33,308 nt of DNA from Flavobacteriales bacterium (GTDB taxonomy: Bacteria > Bacteroidota > Bacteroidia > Flavobacteriales_F > PHOS-HE28). Below the pieces are notes generated by a model. The model did no database searches. It was not told the origin of the DNA and was given only the letters and a program-made list of their open reading frames with translations. The stretch covers positions 1 to 33,308 of the forward strand of contig JAEUTB010000042.1 of the NCBI GenBank assembly GCA_016787995.1, read 5' to 3'. Of this stretch, positions 17,416-25,775 are shown piece by piece. Numbering within the stretch: the first letter of the stretch is position 1; each line of letters starts with the position of its first letter. The position numbers and the translations under genes are program-made.

Positions 17416-18135
17416 ATGGAACTGCTGCTCCTTTCCAACTCCACGCTCCCCAGTGAACACTTCTTCCAATGGCCCCGGCCCTATGTAGCTCCGTTCCTGA
17501 GCAGAAAGAAACGCATCGCCTTCGTGCCCTTCGCAGCTACCGAGGACTACTTGGACACGTACATCGAAAGGGTCGCTCCCATATTCGGGGAAATGGGATG
17601 TGAGACCATCGCCCTGCATCGCGAGAGCGACCCTATGGCGGCGTTGGCAACGTGTGATGTGGTCTCCATCGGTGGCGGCAACTCCTTCCTGCTCCTGCGG
17701 GCCCTTTACCGCACCGGTCTGATCAAGGCCATCGCCAACCGGGTTAAGGACGGGATGCCCTACCTCGGCTGGAGCGCTGGTAGCAATGTGGCCTGCCCCA
17801 CGATCATGACCACGAACGACATGCCCATCGTGGAGCCCCCCTCCTTGAAGGCCATGCACTTGGTGCCTTTCCAGATCAATCCGCATTACACCGAAGCCAC
17901 TATTCCCGGCCACGGCGGTGAAAGCCGCGACCAGCGTATCGCTGAATTCCTGGCGGTGAACCCTCAAGCGACCGTAATCGGGCTGCGCGAAGGATCGTTG
18001 CTTCACGTCCGCAATGGTCAACTGCGATTGCACGGCAAGGACATGCTCGTTTTCAGGGCGGGCAAGGAAAAGGAGCTCGTTCCGGATGGCAGCTCGTTCC
18101 GCAGTGACCTGCGCCCCCTGACCGCAGCGCACTGA
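17416..18135 (+). CDS. pepE: Peptidase E (alpha-aspartyl dipeptidase)
   Basis: The product has 239 residues, a usual length for the S51 family. It hydrolyses dipeptides with an N-terminal aspartate in the cytoplasm; no signal peptide is present. The catalytic residues known from Salmonella PepE are all in place at the same numbers: nucleophile S120 in GWSAGSN, D135 in TTND, and H157 in INPHY. The start is the ATG 2 nt after the preceding stop, so it is probably co-transcribed with the T9SS module. No functional link to secretion is known, and the gene may simply sit at the operon end. Confidence 0.95.
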   Translation: MELLLLSNSTLPSEHFFQWPRPYVAPFLSRKKRIAFVPFAATEDYLDTYIERVAPIFGEMGCETIALHRESDPMAALATCDVVSIGGGNSFLLLRALYRTGLIKAIANRVKDGMPYLGWSAGSNVACPTIMTTNDMPIVEPPSLKAMHLVPFQINPHYTEATIPGHGGESRDQRIAEFLAVNPQATVIGLREGSLLHVRNGQLRLHGKDMLVFRAGKEKELVPDGSSFRSDLRPLTAAH

Positions 18136-18191
18136 CAGAGCGACCTTCACAACTCCCGGCCGCCCGCGTTCTGAGGGCCTGAACCCCGGTC

Positions 18192-18199
18192 GATCTTTG
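18192..18199 (+). promoter_or_regulatory. Candidate -7 box upstream of the mechanosensitive channel gene
   Basis: GATCTTTG differs by one base from TAnnTTTG and lies 31 nt before the ATG at 18231, within a 95-bp gap. The same gap has an 8-bp inverted repeat (GACAGAGC at 18134 and GCTCTGTC at 18204) with a long spacer, too weak to call a terminator. Evidence is modest. Confidence 0.25.
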
Positions 18200-18230
18200 G
18201 CTTGCTCTGTCCCATCCATGGGGCATCGGA

Positions 18231-19178
18231 ATGCCTGCTACGTCAGCTGAAGAAACGGGAGCCTTCGTGGCTTTTCTGCGCGTGATCGGTATGGATCTGC
18301 TGATCCTGCTGAAGATCGCGGGCGTGATCGCCGCGGCCTGGCTCGTGGAGCGGATCATGTACCTCATCCTCCGTCGTGGTTATGCGCGACGCAAGGCCAA
18401 GGGGCGCGATGAATTCACGCAGTACCGCTTCCTGCGCAACGCGGTGCGCACCGTGGTGGTGGTGGCAGCCTTCTTCGGTGTGATCTACACCATCCCCTCA
18501 CTACGCTCCTTCGCGTTCACGCTCTTTGCGGGTGCCGGTCTGCTGGTGGCCATCCTCGGCTTCGCCGCGCAGAAGGCCTTCGGCGACATCATCAGTGGCA
18601 TCTTCATCGTCTCCTTCAAACCTTTCCGCGTTGGCGATGTGATCCAGGTGGGCCAGCAAGGTCTTTTCGGCACGGTGGAGGACATCAACCTACGGCACAC
18701 CACCATCCTCACCTTCGAGAACCGACGCGTGGTCATCCCCAACGCCATCATCGGTGAGGAGCGCATCGTCAACAGCAGCATCAAGGAAGAGGCCACCTGC
18801 CAATTCGTGGAGATACCCGTTGCGGTGGGCGTGGACATCGACAAGGCGAAGCGGATCATCCAGCAGGAAAGCAAAGCCCACCCTTCACAATTCGACAAAC
18901 GAACACCGGAGGAACGCGCCGCTGGTGAACCCGAGGTAGCCGTCCGTGTGGTGGAGATCAAGGATGGCGTGGTCACCCTTCGCGCCTACGTCTGGGCCTC
19001 CGATCCGGTAACGGCCAGGCTGATGCGCTATGACCTGAATGAGGCCATCCTGAAGCGCTTCTCCAACGAGCACATCGCTGTTGCCATACCGGTGCGTCAC
19101 TTCCTGCAGCAACATCCCTTGGCAGAAGCAGCGCACACCGAGACCTTTCCTCCCGAAGAGCAAGGACCACACCCGTAG
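18231..19178 (+). CDS. Small-conductance mechanosensitive channel, MscS family
   Basis: The product has 315 residues. Three membrane segments are visible at about 21-42, 67-86 and 91-128; the third is the pore-lining helix, rich in Gly and Ala. Next comes the MscS beta domain with the typical F-R-V-G-D-V-I-Q-V, G-T-V-E-D-I-N-L-R-H-T and V-V-I-P-N-A motifs (about 131-180), then a soluble alpha/beta C-terminal region ending near residue 300. Such channels sit in the inner membrane and release solutes under osmotic downshock. The first ATG was used; an internal ATG 60 nt downstream, directly before TM1, is a possible alternative start. The following CorA gene begins 21 nt after the stop. Confidence 0.93.
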   Translation: MPATSAEETGAFVAFLRVIGMDLLILLKIAGVIAAAWLVERIMYLILRRGYARRKAKGRDEFTQYRFLRNAVRTVVVVAAFFGVIYTIPSLRSFAFTLFAGAGLLVAILGFAAQKAFGDIISGIFIVSFKPFRVGDVIQVGQQGLFGTVEDINLRHTTILTFENRRVVIPNAIIGEERIVNSSIKEEATCQFVEIPVAVGVDIDKAKRIIQQESKAHPSQFDKRTPEERAAGEPEVAVRVVEIKDGVVTLRAYVWASDPVTARLMRYDLNEAILKRFSNEHIAVAIPVRHFLQQHPLAEAAHTETFPPEEQGPHP

Positions 19179-19199
19179 CACGAGCCAAGATCGACTACC

Positions 19200-20261
19200 A
19201 TGAAAAAAGTGCGGACCCGTTCGGAAAAAGCAGGCTTGCCCCCGGGCTCTTTCGTCGGTGTCGATGATGGCTCCGGATCCAACACCACCATCCGCCTGTT
19301 CGAGTACAACGCGGAGAAGGTCGTGGAAAAGCAGCTCTCCACCATCGCAGGTTACATCGAGAATGAAAGCGGCTGCGAGAACGCGTGGATCGATATCGAT
19401 GGGTTGAACAATGAGCAGCTCATGGTCGCCATCGGAGAACGCTTCAACCTGCATCCGCTGCTGATGGAGGATGTGCTCAACACCGATCACCGGCCCAAGG
19501 TGGAGGAGTATCAGGATACGCTCTTCGTGGTGGCCAAGATGCTCGGCCTGGACGAGGAGACCGGCGGTATCCACAGCGAACAGATCTGCTTCGTGCTGCG
19601 CAAAGGCCTGGTGATCTCCTTCCAGGAAAGACCTGGCGATGTGCTCGACCCGATCCGCGAACGTCTGAGAAAAGACACCGGCCGGGTGCGTCGCGCCGGC
19701 GCGGATTATTTGCTCTACGCCCTGCTCGATGTCATCGTGGACAACTACTTCCTCATCGTGGAAGACCTGGGCGAACGCATCGAAGCCCTGGAGCGCAAAG
19801 TGATGCTGAAACCCGGCAACGAAGACCTCCTGACCATCCAGGAACTACGGAGCCTACTCATCGGCGTGAACCGCTACGTGACACCCACGCGGGAACTCGC
19901 TGGTCGCCTCAACACTTTGCAGAGCCCGCTGATCGACAAGGCCACCCGGCGATACATCAACGACCTGCAGGACCACACGGTGTACATCGCGGAGACCATC
20001 AATACCGACCGCGAGATCCTGACCAGCCTGGAGAACACCTACCACGCAGGCCAGAACGCCCGCATGACCCAGGTGATGAAACTCCTGACGGTCATCAGCA
20101 CCATCTTCATCCCACTCACCTTCATCGTGGGCATCTTCGGCATGAACTTCAAGCACATGCCGGAGCTCGAATGGCGTTACGGCTATCCCCTGGTGATGGG
20201 GTCCATGGCCATCATCGCCCTGATCATGCTGCTGTGGTTCCGGCGCAAGCGTTGGCTGTGA
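19200..20261 (+). CDS. corA: CorA-type magnesium/cobalt transporter
   Basis: The product has 353 residues, typical for the family. It has a large N-terminal cytoplasmic domain with long helices and two C-terminal membrane segments. The family signature G314-M-N follows TM1 in the context IFGMNF, with MPEL shortly after, and the protein ends in a basic tail (RRKRWL). CorA pentamers take up Mg2+ across the inner membrane, and the GMN loop forms the selectivity entrance. It starts 21 nt after the mechanosensitive channel gene, so the two may be co-transcribed. No Mg2+-responsive leader is visible in the short gap. Confidence 0.95.
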   Translation: MKKVRTRSEKAGLPPGSFVGVDDGSGSNTTIRLFEYNAEKVVEKQLSTIAGYIENESGCENAWIDIDGLNNEQLMVAIGERFNLHPLLMEDVLNTDHRPKVEEYQDTLFVVAKMLGLDEETGGIHSEQICFVLRKGLVISFQERPGDVLDPIRERLRKDTGRVRRAGADYLLYALLDVIVDNYFLIVEDLGERIEALERKVMLKPGNEDLLTIQELRSLLIGVNRYVTPTRELAGRLNTLQSPLIDKATRRYINDLQDHTVYIAETINTDREILTSLENTYHAGQNARMTQVMKLLTVISTIFIPLTFIVGIFGMNFKHMPELEWRYGYPLVMGSMAIIALIMLLWFRRKRWL

Positions 20262-20284
20262 TCCGGGACACGACGACGAACAAC

Positions 20285-20303
20285 TCATGGTTTTCCGGTA
20301 TTG
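20285..20303 (+). promoter_or_regulatory. Shared 19-bp upstream element, copy 1 (response regulator)
   Basis: The sequence is one of three matches in this window to TCATGGTWTWMSRGTATTG. It is followed, 21 nt after its final TTG, by CATTTTTG (20325-20332), a one-mismatch TAnnTTTG -7 box. The TTG could therefore be the -33 hexamer core with a regulator site directly upstream. The downstream ATG at 20339 is only 6 nt past the box. Confidence 0.6.
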
Positions 20304-20338
20304 TAGCTTCACCCACGCACCGGGCATTTTTGTGGCCG

Positions 20339-20989
20339 ATGAGCGCGACACCCTATACCCTTCTTCTGGTCGATGACCAGTCGATCTTCCTGGACGGCAT
20401 CGAAAGCCTGCTGGAACGCCTGCCGGAGGTGACGATCGTAGGCAAGGCGACCAATGGGAAGGACGCCGTGCGGTTGACGGTGGAGCTGAAACCCGATATC
20501 GTGCTGATGGACATCAACATGCCCGGCATGGACGGTATCGAGGCCACCAAACACATCCGCAAGGCCCACCCGGATACCCGCATCGTGGTGTTGAGCATGT
20601 ACGGCCACCGCGAGTTCGTTCTGGAACTACTCGACAGCGGCGTGGGCGGATACCTACTGAAGACCACCGGTCGGGAAGAACTGCTCGAAGCCCTCCGTAC
20701 GGTGGCCAACGGTCAGCAATACATCGCTACGGAACTGCGGGAGCTCGCGGCCAAGGCCGACAAGCACACCGACCGCGAGGGCGAAGTCGGCTACGGCGCC
20801 CTCACCAAGCGGGAGGTCCAGGTGGTGAAGCTCATCATGCAGGAACGCACCACCCAGGAGATCGCCGACCAACTCTTCCTCAGCACCGCCACGGTGGAGA
20901 CCCACCGAAGGAACATTATGCATAAACTAGACGTGCGAAACACCGCCGGCCTCGTGAAGTATGCGATGGAACGGGGATGGGGCGCGTGA
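20339..20989 (+). CDS. NarL/LuxR-type two-component response regulator
   Basis: The product has 216 residues. The ATG at 20339 was chosen because it places the receiver domain at the N-terminus; upstream in-frame codons run back into corA. The receiver (about 6-120) keeps the acidic pair D12-D13, phospho-acceptor D58, S86 and K108. The C-terminal LuxR-type helix-turn-helix (about 150-210) shows LTKREVQVVKL, T-T-Q-E-I-A-D-Q-L-F and T-V-E-T-H-R-R-N-I motifs. It is expected to bind DNA after phosphorylation. The matching kinase type (HisKA_3) is encoded at 22872, two genes downstream, so these probably form one pathway. A copy of the 19-bp shared element lies just upstream, which makes autoregulation possible. 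Confidence 0.93.
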   Translation: MSATPYTLLLVDDQSIFLDGIESLLERLPEVTIVGKATNGKDAVRLTVELKPDIVLMDINMPGMDGIEATKHIRKAHPDTRIVVLSMYGHREFVLELLDSGVGGYLLKTTGREELLEALRTVANGQQYIATELRELAAKADKHTDREGEVGYGALTKREVQVVKLIMQERTTQEIADQLFLSTATVETHRRNIMHKLDVRNTAGLVKYAMERGWGA

Positions 20990-21028
20990 GGACCTACCAC
21001 AAAAACGGATCAATAAAACCACACCGTC

Positions 21029-21487
21029 ATGCCAGAATGGAAAATGCAGCTCGTTGAGCCCCCTGTTGGCAAGAACTACTTAGTTGTGATCTTCAGCCCA
21101 GAGGACTTTGTACCGGACCCCGCCTCACCTACAGGTGAAACAGGCAGCGGAAACGTCGTCAAGTTCTATTATAAATATCAGAAGGATGCTCCCGCGAGTG
21201 TGGAACTGTGGGACACTACCCTGACTCGCCTTGATCTTGAAGAAGCACCGAACTGGAACCTATATGCCGAAGCCGAGGGATTGTCCACACCTACAACTTT
21301 ACCCCGGAAGCAAACGCAGAAGCTGGCCAACTCCGGAGGCTCCGATGGATCGGGCCAGGATGGTACTGGCAAGGTGAAAAAGTGGAAGCTGAACGGATCA
21401 TGGGTGACTAGCCTTCGCTTCGATGATAAGCCGAAGGTCAAGTGGCCCGTCCCGCGTTGGAAGACGTTAAGGTTCCCTAAGAAATAG
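21029..21487 (+). CDS. Uncharacterised protein with Gly/Ser linker and basic, Trp-rich tail
   Basis: The product has 152 residues and I do not recognise it. Residues 1-85 look like a compact beta-rich domain with no signal peptide or membrane segment. A low-complexity linker rich in Gly, Ser and Asp follows at about 101-114. The tail (about 115-152) is strongly basic with repeated Trp-Lys pairs and ends in two lysines. The gene lies 39 nt after the response regulator and 27 nt before the next gene, so it may be part of the same transcript. GC content is visibly lower than in genes to the left. The lack of an export signal suggests a cytoplasmic protein; the tail could bind nucleic acid or membrane, but this is only a guess. 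Confidence 0.6.
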   Translation: MPEWKMQLVEPPVGKNYLVVIFSPEDFVPDPASPTGETGSGNVVKFYYKYQKDAPASVELWDTTLTRLDLEEAPNWNLYAEAEGLSTPTTLPRKQTQKLANSGGSDGSGQDGTGKVKKWKLNGSWVTSLRFDDKPKVKWPVPRWKTLRFPKK

Positions 21488-21514
21488 GTCTACTCGGCGA
21501 TCACGGAAAACAAC

Positions 21515-22858
21515 ATGGGGCTTCAACCAACTTCAGCTTGGGAGGCCATGTGGCGGTTGGTCATCCCTTCATCTGCCTACCATCTCGCTTCGATCAAGAC
21601 CTTTTCGCTGTTCTTGCTCTTCACGAACACCGCCTCTGCAACCGATTCAAAGCCAATATGGTCCAAGGCCGAAATAGAGCGTGTCTGTCTCAGGGCACTT
21701 CCTATTAGCGGATTCGTCCTAGTACCTGCTGATGGAGGTGGCTGGATGAAGTGTGAATGCCTGACACTTCGGAAAAAGTCGCAGACAGAGCTCGACTCCA
21801 TGCGTGCAGCTCGGGACTCCGTGACGATGGACCGACTTAAGAAAAGAAAGGCCGTACCTGCTGAGTCGCCTGGAAAGATGGAACCCTTGCCGAGCCTGAC
21901 CTTCAGAGATATCCCGTTCGTGTACAGCACCTTGGATGAAAGGATACAGTATCGATCATACATGGAGTGTGAAGAGGAAAGGCGTCTACTGCGCATCGTT
22001 GAGAACATCGGTCAACTTCCTGGTATAAGCTCCCAGTTGACAAGGAGGTTCCGGATCGGGGTGGATCCTAATATGACCGGACCAAGGATCGAGTTTCAGT
22101 CCGGTGCGGATCAGAACACGGTATTCATACCGAAAAGACTTCTGTATTCCCCACTTATGTCCGACGAGTTGCTTGTATTTCTCATCCTTCACGAATTGGG
22201 TCACGATCTAGGTGACCCCTTCGTCGGTCAGGAAACACCCGACGGCATGATACCCGAATTCATGGCGGATCGCTGGGCAGTTACCGAAGGACTACCCGCG
22301 TATTACAGCACAGACCTCGCCATCGCTTTGATCCCGATGATCGTGAGAGATTTCAAAGCTTACAGAGAATCGATGTACGATCCACTCACTGTCGAACGCT
22401 CCAGTTGTGACCCAGCACCGTACGATAGTTACCCTACACAGGACTGTAGACTACATGGCATCGCGAATGGTGTTTGGCCTGAAGTCGATCCTTTGGACCT
22501 TCTTCATGGATATCCTTCATATTGCTGGTCGCCTGCAGACGCCTGCGGATTCAGAGCACTGGAGATCACGAATCCGAATGATACGTTATGTTGCGAACAG
22601 AAGCCTTTCCCCATTTTCGTCTTCAACGAAGCATCTGTTTCATTCACACCTGAATGGCAGGCCTTGTTCGATGTGGAAAATATCATAGCGAACTACTGCT
22701 CGAACCAGATCAGATGCGGCCCGCTCTCTTCGCTCTCGAAAGATTGGTTGCGTAGTAATATTAAACGATACAATGCACGAGAGCGCTCGATCAAGCACCA
22801 TTTCGATAAGGCTCGTTCAAAGATGGAGGGTGTCATGAATGGCATCGTGAACAAGTAG
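21515..22858 (+). CDS. Exported metallopeptidase-like protein with HExxH and ExxAD motifs
   Basis: The product has 447 residues and belongs to no family I can name with confidence. A hydrophobic stretch at about 27-43 ending in Ala-rich sequence looks like a signal peptide, preceded by an unusually long n-region; an internal ATG at 21548 is a likely alternative start. H226-E-L-G-H230 followed by E248-F-M-A-D252 fits a zinc-binding gluzincin site as in M48-like peptidases. The C-terminal half is Cys-rich (several Cys between about 293 and 360, then two near 405), which suits an exported, disulfide-bonded protein. Codon use and GC content differ from the genes before it. It lies between a response regulator and its probable kinase, which starts 13 nt downstream. 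Proteolytic activity is inferred from the motifs. Confidence 0.65.
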   Translation: MGLQPTSAWEAMWRLVIPSSAYHLASIKTFSLFLLFTNTASATDSKPIWSKAEIERVCLRALPISGFVLVPADGGGWMKCECLTLRKKSQTELDSMRAARDSVTMDRLKKRKAVPAESPGKMEPLPSLTFRDIPFVYSTLDERIQYRSYMECEEERRLLRIVENIGQLPGISSQLTRRFRIGVDPNMTGPRIEFQSGADQNTVFIPKRLLYSPLMSDELLVFLILHELGHDLGDPFVGQETPDGMIPEFMADRWAVTEGLPAYYSTDLAIALIPMIVRDFKAYRESMYDPLTVERSSCDPAPYDSYPTQDCRLHGIANGVWPEVDPLDLLHGYPSYCWSPADACGFRALEITNPNDTLCCEQKPFPIFVFNEASVSFTPEWQALFDVENIIANYCSNQIRCGPLSSLSKDWLRSNIKRYNARERSIKHHFDKARSKMEGVMNGIVNK

Positions 22859-22871
22859 TTGCCATTCCATA

Positions 22872-24893
22872 ATGAGCGGTTCAACTGCGCGCTTGGTATT
22901 GATGGCTTTGCTCGCGCTGTCAAGTCTGATGACAGCGGGTCAAGCAACCAGCTACGACCGGTTCTACAGCGCATTTGGGAAGAACGACCTTACTACGATC
23001 CGAGCGATCCGCAATGGACCCAATTCGATGTCCACCGACGCTTGGCTACGAGGTATTGCCGGGGCCACCTTGCACTTGCGCGCTGCGGAACTACCTGAAT
23101 GTCTCGGCTTACTGGATTCACTAAGGCGTGTTACAGCGATCTCTGATCACCTAGCGCAGGGTTGGATAAGCAAATTACAAGCCGTGGCCCTGGATCGCAT
23201 CGGTTCAAATGCCCTAGCATTGGAGGCCATCACGACCAGTCTTTCCTTCCATACCCGCGAACTTCATCCTCAAGAGTATACAGAGCAGCTCATCGTTCGT
23301 TCCGAGATATACCGTGGCCTCAATGAGCACGCCCTTGCATTGAGGGATATTCGTGAGGCTTCGCTTGTGGCGGACAGTATTGGTCATAACCGAGCCCATT
23401 GCATGATCGAACTCGGTCTTGGTAATATATGCTACGAGCGAGAGGAATACCAAAATGCTAGATCACACTTCGAGAAGTGCTTCGAAATAGCCCAGAAAGA
23501 TGGATATCAACTGCTCGCCAAGAACGCTTTGAACAACCTGGGGCACGCTTCAATAATGACCGGTGATATTGAACTTGCCCGTCGCTGCTACACGAAGGTC
23601 TTAAGTGAGCAATCTACGTCCGACCCTTTGGAGCGATCCGATCTTCTGGACCAGCTAGGGTATGTGCTACGTGAAACTGGGGCTATCAATGAAGCTCTGG
23701 GCTTATTTGAGCGCTCACTGTTGCTTAAAGACACGATACATGACACCAAGGGCAGCTGCCGCGTACTTCTCCATATGGGTACTGCACTCTGGCTTGCCCA
23801 CAAAAAGATGGAAGCGATCGAGACCCTGGACCATGCCGTACACCTGGCGCGTGCCGAAAGCGTTGGGCAGGTAGAGTTGGAGGGACTGTCGAGTTTGGCA
23901 TATTACCGCTCCCTTCTTGGGCAATTTGAACTTGCCTATGCTGACAAGAATGCAGAAATGTGGCTGAATGATTCGCTTGTCAGGAGTCGCTATTCTGAGC
24001 AAGCAAGCATGAATAGGATCCTATTCGAGACCGAGCGCAAAGAACACAAGATCGCCACGCAGGATCAAGCCTTGAAATTCGCAGCGATCGAGTCTAGACA
24101 GAAGGTCTTGCAACGCAATGTCCTGGTAGCTTCAACGATACTCACTTTGATCATTGCCTTGCTTTTGTACCGTAGTCTACGTTCAAAACAACGTCTCGCA
24201 GCGAAGGAGAAGGAAATGCATCACCAACAGATCGACCAACTCCTCAGCCAGCAGGAGATGAAGAGCATCAATGCCATGCTCGAAGGCCAGGAACAGGAGC
24301 GCGCCAGGGTAAGCAAGGAATTGCACGATCATGTGGGCCACCTGCTCGGCACCATCAAGCACCAGCTGGGGCAATTGGAGGAACAGGTAGCTGATGTGAA
24401 GAGCGAGCAGACCGTGCAATACCGAAAGGTCACGGGACTTCTGGACAACGCCGCCGGTGCACTGCGCCGCATCAGCCACGACATGGCCGCGGCCACCCTC
24501 AACCGTTTCGGTCTGGAGAAAGCGCTGAAGGATCTGCGCGACACCATCCACATCAACGGCAGGTTGCAGGTGGAGCTGAACACCTTCGGACTGGAGAACC
24601 CATTGGAACGCGGGGTGGAGATCGCTGTTTACCGGATCATCCAGGAGGCGGTGAGCAACGTATTGAAGCATGCGCAGGCGAACGAAATGAGCATTGCGGT
24701 GACCCACGCGCCCGGTCGGATGAGCGTGCTGGTGAGCGATAACGGACAAGGCTTCGATACCGACAAGACATCCCACGGTGTCGGCTTGGCGAACATCCGC
24801 TCACGCGCGGCAGCGCTGGGCGCTCAGGTGCAGATCGACAGCACGCCTGGCAAGGGCACCACCGTGAACGTGGAGTGTCCGGTGGTGGAGTGA
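22872..24893 (+). CDS. TPR-containing sensor histidine kinase (HisKA_3/NarX type)
   Basis: The product has 673 residues. It begins with a signal peptide (ending near TAGQA), then a periplasmic TPR array (about 40-390; clear A-L-x-x-L-G-x-x-x-x motifs) and one membrane helix (about 417-436). A coiled coil follows (about 440-475), then a HisKA_3 dimerisation domain with phospho-acceptor H485 in KELHDHVGH, and a HATPase_c domain with EAVSNVLKHA, DNGQGFD and GVGLANIRSR boxes. It should phosphorylate a NarL-type regulator, most likely the one at 20339. The first about 1300 bases are AT-richer than the kinase part, and the change falls near 24180 just after the membrane helix. The signal sensed is unknown; periplasmic TPRs suggest a protein or peptide partner. 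Confidence 0.92.
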   Translation: MSGSTARLVLMALLALSSLMTAGQATSYDRFYSAFGKNDLTTIRAIRNGPNSMSTDAWLRGIAGATLHLRAAELPECLGLLDSLRRVTAISDHLAQGWISKLQAVALDRIGSNALALEAITTSLSFHTRELHPQEYTEQLIVRSEIYRGLNEHALALRDIREASLVADSIGHNRAHCMIELGLGNICYEREEYQNARSHFEKCFEIAQKDGYQLLAKNALNNLGHASIMTGDIELARRCYTKVLSEQSTSDPLERSDLLDQLGYVLRETGAINEALGLFERSLLLKDTIHDTKGSCRVLLHMGTALWLAHKKMEAIETLDHAVHLARAESVGQVELEGLSSLAYYRSLLGQFELAYADKNAEMWLNDSLVRSRYSEQASMNRILFETERKEHKIATQDQALKFAAIESRQKVLQRNVLVASTILTLIIALLLYRSLRSKQRLAAKEKEMHHQQIDQLLSQQEMKSINAMLEGQEQERARVSKELHDHVGHLLGTIKHQLGQLEEQVADVKSEQTVQYRKVTGLLDNAAGALRRISHDMAAATLNRFGLEKALKDLRDTIHINGRLQVELNTFGLENPLERGVEIAVYRIIQEAVSNVLKHAQANEMSIAVTHAPGRMSVLVSDNGQGFDTDKTSHGVGLANIRSRAAALGAQVQIDSTPGKGTTVNVECPVVE

Positions 24894-24918
24894 CGTAGGT
24901 CGCAGGGCCACGGCGAAA

Positions 24919-24937
24919 TCATGGTATAAGGGTATTG
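24919..24937 (+). promoter_or_regulatory. Shared 19-bp upstream element, copy 2 (lipoprotein gene)
   Basis: TCATGGTATAAGGGTATTG fits the shared pattern. Exactly 20 nt after its TTG lies CTGCTTCG (24958-24965), which keeps the TTCG-like end seen in other candidate -7 boxes here. The gene start at 25001 is 35 nt further on. The element sits in the 107-bp gap after the histidine kinase gene. Confidence 0.6.
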
Positions 24938-25000
24938 CCCACTTTCCTGGTTCGTCGCTGCTTCGCTTTACCGGAACAACTCCGGCCTAAACCCAACACC

Positions 25001-25639
25001 ATGCGATCCCAAATACCTGTCGTGCTACTTGCGGCCCTCCAAAGCTGTTGCCCTGATCCATGCTCGAAATGTCCTTGTCCTGAAACACCTATACCGGTTC
25101 ATGGCTGCGGTGTATCCGCACGAACACCCGGCCTTACCAGTGAGGTGGTCGTCGTGGACCCGCCGGAGGCTGTGACGCCTTCCGTGGCCGACCTCGGCAT
25201 CTATCTACCAAAGACCAACGTGGAGGAAACGACCGACTCGCTCATCCTGAACACCTACATCTACAATGTCAATGGCAACAACTGCTCGGACAGCACCAAC
25301 ACGAAAGCGATCATCTCCCTGCCGCAGAACAGCACCGTGAAGAGCGTATACGCGACCGACCCGGATGATCACGCACTTACATGGACCCAGTGCAACGCGA
25401 ACATCGAAGTCGAGCTCTCCTGGCTTTGTCCTGATACTGCACAGCCCCCCACCCGTATGGATCAGATCATCGTGGTCGTGGAGCGATCGAAGTTCCCGCA
25501 TCCGCGTTGCCAGGCGGCATTCGGGGTTTTCGTGACCAGCGGCATGCCGGATCCCGTACCGGATAATAACCACTGGTGGTGGCGCACAACATGCGAGGGT
25601 TTGGATCCATCGGCACCGATGCGAAGTGGACAGGACTAA
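25001..25639 (+). CDS. Probable exported lipoprotein with DUF11-like beta domain
   Basis: The product has 212 residues from the ATG at 25001, chosen because it gives a short signal peptide with a lipobox-like L-Q-S-C ending at about residue 16; the frame is open further upstream but without a signal. A Cys/Pro-rich stretch follows (about 16-40). The main domain (about 68-195) has the pattern of a DUF11/CARDB-like beta sandwich: a statement of a conserved asymmetric sheet, N-Y-N/V repeats and a P-D-P-V-P-D-N-N motif before the end. W-W-W near residue 193 is notable. The gene is followed by a strong terminator and preceded by the 19-bp shared element, so it is probably a single-gene unit. Function is unknown; lipoprotein status is moderately supported because Gln at -2 is unusual. 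Confidence 0.6.
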   Translation: MRSQIPVVLLAALQSCCPDPCSKCPCPETPIPVHGCGVSARTPGLTSEVVVVDPPEAVTPSVADLGIYLPKTNVEETTDSLILNTYIYNVNGNNCSDSTNTKAIISLPQNSTVKSVYATDPDDHALTWTQCNANIEVELSWLCPDTAQPPTRMDQIIVVVERSKFPHPRCQAAFGVFVTSGMPDPVPDNNHWWWRTTCEGLDPSAPMRSGQD

Positions 25640-25657
25640 AGAATGCCTGAACAGTGA

Positions 25658-25683
25658 GAAGGGTCGGCTTGAACCGGCCCTTC
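25658..25683 (+). terminator. Intrinsic terminator-like hairpin after the lipoprotein gene
   Basis: GAAGGGTCGG and CCGGCCCTTC form a 10-bp stem with one G-U pair and a 6-nt loop (CTTGAA). A weakly T-rich tract (CTCATTC) follows. It lies 18 nt after the stop at 25639. Confidence 0.75.
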
Positions 25684-25723
25684 CTCATTCGCCGATCTTC
25701 TGATCCACGATCGATCCCGGCGA

Positions 25724-25763
25724 TCATGGCAAGGCCATTCCGGCTGGCAGGAACGAAAGTTCC
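25724..25763 (+). promoter_or_regulatory. Two small inverted repeats upstream of the type-A T9SS gene
   Basis: ATGGC-AAG-GCCAT (25724-25736, approximate) and GGAAC-GAAA-GTTCC (25750-25763) are perfect 5-bp arm inverted repeats with 3- and 4-nt loops. They lie just before the shared 19-bp element in the 213-bp gap. They could be regulator sites or chance; evidence is weak. Confidence 0.25.
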
Positions 25764-25775
25764 AACCGCGAATAA

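Noticed and set aside
18134-18211. GACAGAGC/GCTCTGTC inverted repeat as a terminator
   Set aside because: The 8-bp arms are separated by 62 nt and no T-tract follows.
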